A DNA stretch of 7,416 nucleotides, from NCBI GenBank assembly GCA_913057845.1, contig CAJXPC010000076.1, positions 1 to 7,416 of the forward strand, given 5' to 3'. Origin of the DNA: an uncultured Pseudomonadota bacterium (lineage in GTDB: Bacteria; Pseudomonadota; Gammaproteobacteria; Burkholderiales; Eutrophovitaceae). The notes under the pieces were generated by a model. It was not told where the DNA came from. It ran no database searches and saw only the letters and a program-made list of their open reading frames with translations. Position numbers and translations under genes: made by a program. This document shows positions 1 through 5,680 of this stretch, in pieces. The stretch's first letter is position 1. Every line of letters starts with the position of its first letter.

Positions 1-1
1 C

Positions 2-169
2 TACCTTACCCCTGATGGGACCCTCATCGTAGAGGTCGGTCGAGACCGAGCCGCCATTGAGGCAAAATTCCCTAAAGTACCATTTACCTGGATTGAAACT
101 CAATCGGGCCGAGATTTTGTTTTTCTTGTGTCCCGAGAGGATCTTGGTGCGGGCTTGACGACGGGCTGA
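2..169 (+). CDS. prmB: 50S ribosomal protein L3 glutamine methyltransferase, C-terminal fragment
   Basis: This is the last 55 codons of a gene entering from the left edge, ending at TGA 167-169. PrmB uses S-adenosylmethionine to methylate the side-chain nitrogen of a glutamine in ribosomal protein L3. The catalytic NPPY motif and the SAM-binding fold lie outside the window. What is visible is the final strand-helix-strand of the methyltransferase fold: an LTPDGTLIVEVG stretch, then an AKFPKVPFTW segment, then FVFLVSREDL. The PFTW...FVFL tail is typical of PrmB and unlike the C-terminus of the paralogue PrmC. The reading frame stays open from base 2. The last 70 bases overlap the 3' end of rluB on the other strand. 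The assignment comes from recognised family sequence, not alignment, and only the C-terminus can be judged. Confidence 0.85.
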   Translation, partial: YLTPDGTLIVEVGRDRAAIEAKFPKVPFTWIETQSGRDFVFLVSREDLGAGLTTG

Positions 170-1074
170 GGCGTTGGATCTTGAGGTACAAGACCACACT
201 GCTCTTCTAATTGAGTTACCTCACTGGCTTTAAACTCCAACCACTTTCCACGAGTCAGTCGTGGCGGGAGAACAATACCGCCAAATCGGATTCTAATGAG
301 ACGAGAGACTTGATATCCTAGAGATTCAAACATCCGTCGAACCAATCGATTCCTACCCTCCTTCACAATCACGCGATACCAGCGGTTACGACCTTCGCCT
401 CCGATAGGCTCACACACCTCGAATTGACCATGACCGTCAGACAACTCAACCCCGGAGAGTAAAAGATTCATTTGATCTGAAGTTAATTCCCCAAAGATGC
501 GTGTGCTGTACTCTCGCTCAGTATCAAAACTGGGATGCATCATGCGGTTTGCTAATTCACCCGAAGTCGTAAAAATGAGCAGGCCACTCGTATTAAAATC
601 CAGCCGCCCTATGGCGATCCACTTGGCATTTTTAGGCCTAGGCAGATTTGTAAATACGTTCTGCCTTTCTTTCGGGTCATCCCTAGAAACAATTTCACCT
701 TCAGGCTTGTGATAGAGAAGCACTCGAGTTGCCGAACTTCCCGTCACATCCACACGCCGACGACCAAACTCAACACGATCAGTGCTGGACACGCGCATAC
801 CGAGTGTTGCCACCTCGCCGTTAACTTTGATAAGCCCCTGCTCGATGAGCTCTTCCATCTTGCGACGCGAACCGATTCCGGTTTGCGCCAGGACTTTTTG
901 AAGTTTTTGAGTTACTCCGCTCGCAACCGGTTGAGGCTCCGCGTTTACCTTCTTACTCACACGCCTTCTCGGATCCACCGGTCTTGGCTTTGCGGTTGTC
1001 CTTGCCCTAGTTGGCGATCTTGGCTTATCCGACGTCCGCGCGTTTGCTATTTCTCTTTTTCGAGACCTTGTCAT
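100..1074 (-). CDS. rluB: 23S rRNA pseudouridine synthase, RsuA family, RluB-like
   Basis: This 324-residue enzyme converts a specific uridine of 23S rRNA (U2605 in E. coli for RluB) to pseudouridine. Residues 1-55 are a Lys/Arg/Pro/Thr-rich tail that looks disordered. Residues 57-95 are an S4 RNA-binding domain (KLQKVLAQTGIGSRRK...KVNGE). The catalytic core follows: the GRLDFNTSGLL motif places the nucleophilic aspartate at D159, ELANRMMHPS is at 173-182, and the family motif EGRNRLVRRMFE is at 239-250. Residues 295-324 are another basic, proline-rich tail. E. coli RluB is about 290 residues, so both tails are somewhat extended. The ATG at 1074 is preceded by AAGG with a 5-base spacer, which supports this start. 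The gene begins 25 bases after recR and is probably the last gene of the dnaX operon. RluB rather than RluE or RsuA is favoured by length and by the EREYSTRIFG region, but exact site specificity is inferred. Confidence 0.88.
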   Translation of the reverse strand: MTRSRKREIANARTSDKPRSPTRARTTAKPRPVDPRRRVSKKVNAEPQPVASGVTQKLQKVLAQTGIGSRRKMEELIEQGLIKVNGEVATLGMRVSSTDRVEFGRRRVDVTGSSATRVLLYHKPEGEIVSRDDPKERQNVFTNLPRPKNAKWIAIGRLDFNTSGLLIFTTSGELANRMMHPSFDTEREYSTRIFGELTSDQMNLLLSGVELSDGHGQFEVCEPIGGEGRNRWYRVIVKEGRNRLVRRMFESLGYQVSRLIRIRFGGIVLPPRLTRGKWLEFKASEVTQLEEQCGLVPQDPTPQPVVKPAPRSSRDTRKTKSRPD

Positions 1075-1099
1075 GAATACCTTGGGCTAATTTTAAAAG

Positions 1100-1699
1100 C
1101 TAATCGACTGATTTACGTTCAATGATACTCTGCGCGAGTGTACCAATATCCACATACTCTATTTCTCCTCCCGCCGGCACACCTCGCGACAACCGCGTGA
1201 CCGTCAATCCAAGAGACATTAATTTCTCACCAATATAGTGAGCGGTTGCCTCGCCCTCATTCGTAAAATTTGTTGCAACAATCACTTCCTTAACAACACC
1301 ATCACTCGCACGGGCAATCAAACGATCCAACCCTATCTCTTTCGGTCCCACACCATCGAGTGGAGACAGGCGACCTAAGAGGACAAAGTAACGCCCTTTG
1401 AATGACTGCGTCTGCTCAATGGATTGGACATCCGAAGGCATCTCAACCACACAAACCACACTGTCATCACGATTCATTGATAGACATAACTCACAGACGG
1501 GTTGCTCGGAAAAATTATTGCATCGATCGCAGTGCCGAACACGCCGGAGCGCTGTAATCAACGCTTCGGCAATATCTTGAGCAGCACTTTTATCATGCTG
1601 CATGAGATAAAATGCCATCCGCTGCGCAGCCTTAGGACCGACTCCGGGCAGCTTTCTTAACGCATCGATGACCCCCTCAAGGGCCTTAGGCGTTTTCAT
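1100..1699 (-). CDS. recR: Recombination mediator protein RecR
   Basis: This 199-residue protein has the usual RecR length. RecR works with RecO (and RecF) to load RecA on SSB-coated single-stranded DNA at gaps during recombinational repair. Domains in order are a helix-hairpin-helix (residues about 8-30, with [13 protein letters not shown]), a four-cysteine zinc finger (C57, C60, C69, C72), a Toprim domain beginning at VCVVEMPSD (82-90) and including [10 protein letters not shown] (146-155), and the C-terminal [12 protein letters not shown] segment (173-184). All expected elements are present and the frame is intact. It starts 20 bases after the ybaB stop. No strong Shine-Dalgarno sequence lies in front of its ATG, so translation may be helped by coupling to ybaB (inference). 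The dnaX-ybaB-recR order is conserved in many bacteria, which supports the assignment. Confidence 0.97.
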   Translation of the reverse strand: MKTPKALEGVIDALRKLPGVGPKAAQRMAFYLMQHDKSAAQDIAEALITALRRVRHCDRCNNFSEQPVCELCLSMNRDDSVVCVVEMPSDVQSIEQTQSFKGRYFVLLGRLSPLDGVGPKEIGLDRLIARASDGVVKEVIVATNFTNEGEATAHYIGEKLMSLGLTVTRLSRGVPAGGEIEYVDIGTLAQSIIERKSVD

Positions 1700-1719
1700 T
1701 TAAAGGACCATCAAACAGA

Positions 1720-2046
1720 TCAAAATGGAAGCTTCATGCCTGGTGGCAACCCGAGACCGCCACCAACGCCTGACATTTTTGTTTGCGTGATCTCCTCAAC
1801 CTTTCTGGCTGCATCATTCATGGCAGCCGCAATTAAATCCTCAAGCATCTCTTTATCATCACTCAAAAGACTCGGATCAATATGCACCCGTCGCACATCG
1901 TGGCGCCCAGTCATCGTGACTTTAACAAGTCCCGCGCCAGCCTCACCCTCAACCTCCATACGCGCTATTTCTTCCTGCGTCTTCTTGAGCTTTTCCTGCA
2001 CCTCTTGAGCCTGCTTCATCAGGCCACCCAACTGTCCTTTAAACAT
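1720..2046 (-). CDS. ybaB: YbaB/EbfC family nucleoid-associated DNA-binding protein
   Basis: This 108-residue protein is the usual size for the YbaB/EbfC family of small dimeric nucleoid-associated proteins that bind DNA. It opens with a long charged amphipathic helix ([22 protein letters not shown], residues 7-28), likely coiled. A central strand region follows ([22 protein letters not shown], 37-58), then a second helix ([20 protein letters not shown], 67-86), and a Gly/Pro-rich tail ([16 protein letters not shown], 93-108) typical of the family. The ATG is preceded by GGAG with a 5-base spacer. It lies between dnaX (48 bases upstream) and recR (20 bases downstream), its standard position. 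The precise cellular role is not settled for the family; links to nucleoid organisation and to RecR-dependent repair are general knowledge, not visible here. Confidence 0.95.
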   Translation of the reverse strand: MFKGQLGGLMKQAQEVQEKLKKTQEEIARMEVEGEAGAGLVKVTMTGRHDVRRVHIDPSLLSDDKEMLEDLIAAAMNDAARKVEEITQTKMSGVGGGLGLPPGMKLPF

Positions 2047-2094
2047 ACCTACTCCGATAACTCATGTGATTAATAAGGAAAATTCTAACGCGCA

Positions 2095-3675
2095 TTATTT
2101 GGTGGGACGAATGGAATCCGAAACCAACGTGCCACCGAGGTCATCTTTTAGACTTTTAACAAATGGATCCTCTTCCAAATCTCGAGTTGCTTGATCCAGT
2201 CGTTTCTTGATCTCAACCTCCTCAGTAGCGAGTGGTGTATCACTCACTGCACCCATTTTAATCTCAAGGCGACATTTCGTATCAATATGTTCGCGAAGTA
2301 GCTCCTGGAGCTTACCTTGGTAACGATCCTCTAATAGATGTTTCTGATCGCCGTCTAAAGAAAGTCTCAGCACACCATTACCAAAGCTTTCAAACTCAGA
2401 ATTCTCAGCTAACATTTTTGCCATACCAGAAGATACTTTTTCAGATACGAATGCTTTCCAATCTGCGTTGGTTTTTAGGTCAACCGACATTTGTGATTTT
2501 TTGCCAGCTTCAAGTTTAACTTTCTGTTGGCTTGAGGGCTTTGATGTTGGAACCATCTTAGCCACCACTTTCTTTTTTTGTGGCTGTGCCTCGCCGTCGC
2601 GAGCAGGCAGGAAAGCCATCATCCGCAGCAAAATCATCGTGAAACCGATTTTATCATCGGGCGCCAGAGGCAAATCACGTTTACCAACGGTCGCGATTTG
2701 ATACAAAAGCTGCAAATGCTCATCATCCGTTTGATCAACTAACTGGCGATATCCTTCGATCAAACGTTCGTCCAGCCCCTGCGTCGTGAGGGAGAACAAC
2801 GATAGACGCTGCAATAGAGACGCCATTTCATCTAACACGAAGGAGAAAGAGGCGCCCATGCGTTCAATCTCACTGATCTTTTGAGTCAACTGATCGGCAT
2901 CTTGGTTCAGTGCAATTTCCACCAACTCGTGCACAAGCGACTCATCGACAACGCCTAACATAGACTTCACTGACTCTTCTTCTACCCTACCGTTTCCTTG
3001 CGCAATCGACTGATCAAGTAAAGAGAGACCATCTCTTAAACTTCCTCGCGCATAACGACTCAACAACTCAATCCCTCGAGACTCAAACTCAATGCCCTCA
3101 TCACCCAAGATCTTCTTCATTTGCTCTTCAATGATTGGGACAGGAATGGGCTTGAGGTTAAATTGCAAGCAACGTGACAACACGGTTATCGGAACCTTTT
3201 GCGGATCCGTAGTTGCCAAGATAAATTTTACGTGCTCTGGAGGCTCCTCAAGGGTCTTCAACATCGCATTAAAGGCTGATCGAGAAAGCATGTGCACTTC
3301 ATCGATGATAAAAATCTTGTAATCACCAACAGTGGGCTTATAGGCAGCTGTCTCCAACAAATCCCTCATGTTATCCACTTGAGTGTTAGAGGCCGCATCC
3401 AATTCAATCACATCGACAAATCGTCCTTGATCAATCGAGAGACACGAATCACAAACCCCGCAAGGGTCCGCCTTATTGAGCGCGTTGCAATTTAACGCTT
3501 TGGCAATGATCCGCGCCAGCGTTGTTTTACCCACGCCTCGCGTGCCCGTAAAGAGCCAAGCGTGGTGAACCCTGCCTTGTTCTAAGGCATTGGTAAGCGC
3601 TCTAACCACATGGTCTTGTCCAACCAGTTCAGAGAACGTTTTAGGTCGCCATTTTCGTGCTAAAGCTAAAGACAT
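2095..3675 (-). CDS. dnaX: DNA polymerase III clamp-loader subunit tau (and predicted gamma)
   Basis: This 526-residue DnaX is the ATPase of the clamp loader, which opens the beta ring and places it on primed DNA. The tau form also ties the loader to polymerase and helicase. Visible motifs: Walker A GTRGVGKT (44-51), zinc ligands C63, C72, C75 and C78, Walker B IFIIDEVHML (D125, E126), sensor 1 LATTDP (153-158), the SRC arginine-finger motif (167-169) and a sensor-2 GSLRDGLSLLDQ (211-222, R214). Domain III ends near residue 358. A short Lys/Pro/Gln-rich linker (359-400) follows, then the tau C-terminal region ending in DPFVKSL...SDSIRP. E. coli tau is about 643 residues, so the linker here is much shorter. 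The ATG has only a weak Shine-Dalgarno sequence, but the start matches the family N-terminus (LARKWRP at 5-11). A frameshift signal at codons 366-368 predicts a second product of 372 residues. Confidence 0.97.
   Translation of the reverse strand: MSLALARKWRPKTFSELVGQDHVVRALTNALEQGRVHHAWLFTGTRGVGKTTLARIIAKALNCNALNKADPCGVCDSCLSIDQGRFVDVIELDAASNTQVDNMRDLLETAAYKPTVGDYKIFIIDEVHMLSRSAFNAMLKTLEEPPEHVKFILATTDPQKVPITVLSRCLQFNLKPIPVPIIEEQMKKILGDEGIEFESRGIELLSRYARGSLRDGLSLLDQSIAQGNGRVEEESVKSMLGVVDESLVHELVEIALNQDADQLTQKISEIERMGASFSFVLDEMASLLQRLSLFSLTTQGLDERLIEGYRQLVDQTDDEHLQLLYQIATVGKRDLPLAPDDKIGFTMILLRMMAFLPARDGEAQPQKKKVVAKMVPTSKPSSQQKVKLEAGKKSQMSVDLKTNADWKAFVSEKVSSGMAKMLAENSEFESFGNGVLRLSLDGDQKHLLEDRYQGKLQELLREHIDTKCRLEIKMGAVSDTPLATEEVEIKKRLDQATRDLEEDPFVKSLKDDLGGTLVSDSIRPTK
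2537..2592 (-). promoter_or_regulatory. Predicted programmed -1 ribosomal frameshift cassette in dnaX
   Basis: On the dnaX mRNA strand, an A-AAA-AAG heptamer occupies 2578-2572, in phase with codons CAA-AAA-AAG (Q366, K367, K368). A GAGG Shine-Dalgarno-like element (2592-2589) lies exactly 10 bases upstream. Eight bases downstream a stem-loop spans 2563-2537: GGCT pairs with AGCC, a symmetric AA/AA internal loop follows, GATG pairs with CATC, and the loop has 7 bases. After a -1 slip the ribosome reads GAA-AGT-GGT-GGC-TAA, so the product is DnaX 1-368 plus Glu-Ser-Gly-Gly, 372 residues, stopping at 2560-2558. Heptamer, upstream SD-like element and downstream structure are the three signals known from E. 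coli dnaX. The individual stems are only 4 bp each, so the downstream element is the weakest part. Confidence 0.75.
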
Positions 3676-3719
3676 CTCAATATTTAGTGTTCACTGACTC
3701 TAGACAATATGAAAGGGGT

Positions 3720-3815
3720 GGCGAGCCAAACCCCCGGCACTTACAAATAATAGCTGTGGCTGCTTCCTTCCGGCCCTGACCAGGTTCACTACTTTGCAAT
3801 GCGGGGAGGCCCGCC
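3720..3815 (-). ncRNA. ffs: 4.5S / small bacterial SRP RNA
   Basis: This is the RNA of the signal recognition particle, which with Ffh directs nascent inner-membrane proteins to FtsY and the translocon. On the - strand the conserved domain IV tip (3781-3758) is nearly identical to E. coli 4.5S RNA: GGTCAGG, CC, a GGAA tetraloop (3771-3768), then GGAAGCAGCC. The ends close on each other: GGCGGGCC (3815-3808) pairs with GGCTCGCC (3727-3720) over 8 bp with one G-U pair. This gives a hairpin of about 96 bases, close to the roughly 100-114 bases of small SRP RNAs. The exact mature ends may lie a few bases outside. It begins 52 bases after the fumarase stop and ends 44 bases before dnaX. The SRP RNA-dnaX-ybaB-recR order also occurs in Bacillus subtilis. 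No strong terminator follows it. Confidence 0.95.
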
Positions 3816-3834
3816 ATAAAGTTAAACGTTCGAT

Positions 3835-3863
3835 AATCTAAGCCGTAGTCTACCCGCCTTCAA
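3835..3863 (-). promoter_or_regulatory. Candidate sigma70 promoter for the SRP RNA (and possibly dnaX operon)
   Basis: On the - strand TTGAAG (3863-3858, 4 of 6 matches to the -35 consensus) is separated by exactly 17 bases from TAGATT (3840-3835, 4 of 6 matches to the -10 consensus). The start would fall near 3828, about 13 bases before the paired 5' end of the RNA. A short 5' leader fits the known RNase P processing of pre-4.5S RNA in E. coli. Neither hexamer is perfect, and this is inferred only from position and spacing. Confidence 0.4.
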
Positions 3864-3867
3864 TAAA

Positions 3868-5394
3868 TTATGCTGATACAACTGGAATTTGAGCAATCTT
3901 ACTTTTCCAGTATTTAGGGCCTGTTTGATGTACTGATTCACCCGAACTGTCGACAGCAACCGTCACTGGCATATCACGTACCTCAAATTCATAAATCGCT
4001 TCCATGCCTAAATCCTCAAATGCCACGACTCTCGACGATTGAATCGCTTTGGCCACGAGATATGCTGCACCTCCGACCGCCATCAAATACACGGCTTTAT
4101 GTTTTTTAATCGCCTCGATCGCGACGGGACCACGCTCAGCTTTCCCGACCATGCCAAGCAACCCTGTCTGCGACAACATCATCTCGGTAAATTTATCCAT
4201 CCTGGTTGATGTCGTGGGGCCAGCCGGTCCCACCACCTCATCGCCAACCGGATCAACCGGACCCACGTAATAGATAAATCGACCTTCGAAATTAACGCCT
4301 TTTGGTAAACCCTCACCACCATCCAACAGACCTTTAATACGCTTATGTGCCGCGTCTCTGCCCGTGAGAAACTTGCCATTAAGCAACAAGGTTTCACCAG
4401 GCTTCCAGCTGGCCACATCTTCTGCGGTGACGGTATCCAGATCGACCCGTCTCGCATCATCGGCAGCACGCCACACAATCGCTGGATAGTCCTCAGGCGC
4501 AGGAGGCGTCAATACGGCAGGCCCAGAGCCATCAAGAACAAAATGCGCATGGCGTGTCGCAGCGCAGTTGGGAATCACTGCTACGGGTAACGACGCAGCA
4601 TGTGTCGGGTAATCTTTGATTTTGACGTCCAATACAGTGGTTAAACCACCCAAGCCTTGCGCGCCTATCCCTAAAGCATTGACCCGATCATAGATTTCAA
4701 TGCGCAACTCCTCTAACCTATTCTGAGGTCCTTTAGCCTTGAGGGCCTGCATGTCAATGGACTCCATCAAAGACTCCTTGGCTAAGATCATCGCCTTCTC
4801 AGCTGTCCCACCAACACCAATGCCCAACATGCCTGGAGGACACCAACCAGCACCCATCGAAGGCACGATGTCAACAATCCAATCTGCGAGACTATCTGAC
4901 GGCATCAGCGTCGTGAACTTCGCTTTATTCTCCGAGCCGCCACCTTTGGCCGCGACGGTGATGTCAATGTCAGTTCCTGGAACAACATCGTAATGAATGA
5001 TAGCGGGCGTATTATCACGGCTATTTAACCGCTGACCTGCAGGGTCAAGTACGACTGAAGCACGCAGTGGGTTATCCGGATGCTTGTACGCTCGACGAAC
5101 ACCCTCGTGGATCATGTCTGACAGAGCCATAGTCACGCCTGACCATTGAACGTCCATGCCTAATTTAACGAACACCACAGCCAGTCCCGTATCTTGACAA
5201 ACAGGTCGATGCCCCTGAGCACTCATTTTTGAATTGGTCAGTATTTGCGCAATCGCATCCCGCGCGGCAGGAGATTCCTCCCGTTCATAGGCCAAAGCGA
5301 GCGCATCAATGTAATCCTTTGGATGGTAGTACGAGATATATTGAAAGGCGTCAGCGATGCTGTCGATTAAATCATCCTGCTTGATTACGGCCAT
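3868..5394 (-). CDS. fumA: Class I (iron-sulfur) fumarate hydratase
   Basis: This 508-residue cytoplasmic enzyme of the TCA cycle reversibly hydrates fumarate to L-malate with an oxygen-sensitive [4Fe-4S] cluster. The N-terminal domain carries all three cluster cysteines: C66 in RPVCQDTG, C185 in GAGWCPPGM and C277 in IPNCAATRH. The C66-to-C185 spacing of 119 is the spacing I recall for E. coli FumA and the Leishmania enzyme. The C-terminal domain, joined in the same chain, has TGRDAAHKR (344-352), VGPVDPVGDEVVGPAGPTTSTRMD (377-400) and MVGKAERG (415-422), which hold the substrate-binding Arg, Thr and Lys residues of the family. E. coli FumA is about 548 residues; the shorter N-terminus here is like that of Pseudomonas and betaproteobacterial enzymes. 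AAGGA lies about 8 bases before the ATG, and TATAAT lies 40 bases upstream. It is divergent from acs. L(+)-tartrate dehydratase is a related alternative, but the two-domain single chain argues for fumarase. Confidence 0.93.
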   Translation of the reverse strand: MAVIKQDDLIDSIADAFQYISYYHPKDYIDALALAYEREESPAARDAIAQILTNSKMSAQGHRPVCQDTGLAVVFVKLGMDVQWSGVTMALSDMIHEGVRRAYKHPDNPLRASVVLDPAGQRLNSRDNTPAIIHYDVVPGTDIDITVAAKGGGSENKAKFTTLMPSDSLADWIVDIVPSMGAGWCPPGMLGIGVGGTAEKAMILAKESLMESIDMQALKAKGPQNRLEELRIEIYDRVNALGIGAQGLGGLTTVLDVKIKDYPTHAASLPVAVIPNCAATRHAHFVLDGSGPAVLTPPAPEDYPAIVWRAADDARRVDLDTVTAEDVASWKPGETLLLNGKFLTGRDAAHKRIKGLLDGGEGLPKGVNFEGRFIYYVGPVDPVGDEVVGPAGPTTSTRMDKFTEMMLSQTGLLGMVGKAERGPVAIEAIKKHKAVYLMAVGGAAYLVAKAIQSSRVVAFEDLGMEAIYEFEVRDMPVTVAVDSSGESVHQTGPKYWKSKIAQIPVVSA

Positions 5395-5434
5395 GAGTCA
5401 CGTCCTTTTCTTAAAATGCTTAGTTCAGATGTGC

Positions 5435-5440
5435 ATTATA
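5435..5440 (-). promoter_or_regulatory. Predicted -10 element of the fumarase promoter
   Basis: This is a perfect TATAAT on the - strand, preceded by GATT. Transcription would start near 5428 and give a leader of about 34 bases before the fumarase ATG. At 16-18 bases spacing I find no recognisable TTGACA-like -35. The region instead holds the ACCTGTGACCTGT tandem and, further upstream, a dyad at 5466-5480. Confidence 0.5.
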
Positions 5441-5465
5441 AATCACCTGTGACCTGTATCGCGCC

Positions 5466-5480
5466 AAAGGTCCGGCCTTT
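5466..5480. repeat. Dyad between the divergent promoters, fumarase side
   Basis: AAAGGTCCGGCCTTT is a 15-base near-palindrome: AAAGG and CCTTT are perfectly inverted and the centre has a single T/G mismatch. Its centre (5473) lies about 45 bases upstream of the predicted fumarase start. This is a usual position for an activator that contacts RNA polymerase next to the -35. I do not recognise the sequence as the site of a known regulator. Confidence 0.35.
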
Positions 5481-5496
5481 TGCGGTAAAGATATCC

Positions 5497-5509
5497 TTGG
5501 AGGCTCCAA
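5497..5509. repeat. Perfect 13-base dyad between the divergent promoters, acs side
   Basis: TTGGAG-G-CTCCAA is a perfect inverted repeat with 6-base arms and a one-base centre. Its centre (5503) lies about 46 bases upstream of the predicted acs start near 5549. A one-base loop cannot form an RNA hairpin, so if functional it is a protein-binding site in DNA. The cognate regulator is unknown. Confidence 0.35.
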
Positions 5510-5536
5510 ATCGTCATCGCCCGTGCACTAAAACGG

Positions 5537-5542
5537 TATAAT
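5537..5542 (+). promoter_or_regulatory. Predicted -10 element of the acs promoter
   Basis: This is a perfect TATAAT on the + strand followed by an A-tract (5544-5551). Transcription would start near 5549 and give an acs leader of about 132 bases. At 17 bases spacing the -35 position reads TCATCG, which is poor. Activator-dependent expression would be consistent with the acetate- and catabolite-regulated behaviour of acs in E. coli, but that link is inferred. Confidence 0.45.
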
Positions 5543-5552
5543 CAAAAAAAAC

Positions 5553-5576
5553 TGATGCCACAGTTCTCTGGCACCA
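5553..5576. repeat. Imperfect 24-base dyad just downstream of the acs -10
   Basis: The left half TGATGCCACAGT and right half TCTCTGGCACCA are inverted with 9 of 11 arm positions matching around a central TT. The core TGCCA...TGGCA is perfect. It covers roughly +5 to +28 of the predicted acs transcript. It could be a repressor operator overlapping the transcription start region or a hairpin near the mRNA 5' end; the sequence does not decide. Confidence 0.4.
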
Positions 5577-5601
5577 TACACAGCATTACTTCGGTCCAAC
5601 C

Positions 5602-5626
5602 CACGAGGTTGCACTGCTCACGAGGT
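5602..5626 (+). repeat. CACGAGGT direct repeat in the acs leader
   Basis: CACGAGGT occurs at 5602-5609 and again at 5619-5626, a 17-base period. The second copy continues into GAGGTAC (5622-5628), which recurs at 5672-5678, where it forms the acs Shine-Dalgarno region. Chance is possible for 8-mers at this scale. Confidence 0.35.
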
Positions 5627-5680
5627 ACAACACACTGAATTGAACAAGGCTGCGTCACGCCATGATAAAAAGAGGTACGT

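Larger units (their letters stand above)
5395..5680. other. Divergent fumarase/acs intergenic regulatory region
   Basis: This 286-base gap holds no gene that I can support. It contains outward-facing perfect TATAAT hexamers on each strand (5440-5435 on -, 5537-5542 on +). It also has three dyads (5466-5480, 5497-5509, 5553-5576), a tandem ACCTGT pair (5445-5450 and 5452-5457) and a CACGAGGT direct repeat (5602-5609 and 5619-5626). Neither promoter has a good -35, which fits activator dependence (inference). No tRNA, terminator or known riboswitch is evident. Confidence 0.7.

Noticed and set aside
497..1125. Plus-strand open frames of 71 and 138 codons opposite rluB
   Set aside because: They lie entirely antisense to well-supported family motifs of RluB, have no recognisable domain, and the protein sequences look like frame shadows.
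3686..3695. AGTGTTCACT dyad between the SRP RNA and dnaX as a terminator
   Set aside because: Four-base arms, two-base loop and no T-run on the transcribed strand; too weak to be a terminator.
4179..4478. Minus-strand 99-codon frame inside the fumarase gene
   Set aside because: Same strand but another frame within the conserved C-terminal domain of the fumarase; no domain and no ribosome-binding site that I can support.
5448..5463. Possible CRP site beginning TGTGA
   Set aside because: Only the left half matches; the right half is TCGCG where TCACA is expected.
5570..5585. Sigma54-like promoter TGGCAC...GC upstream of acs
   Set aside because: The GG and GC elements are one base too far apart and the -12 half reads CAGCA instead of TTGCA.
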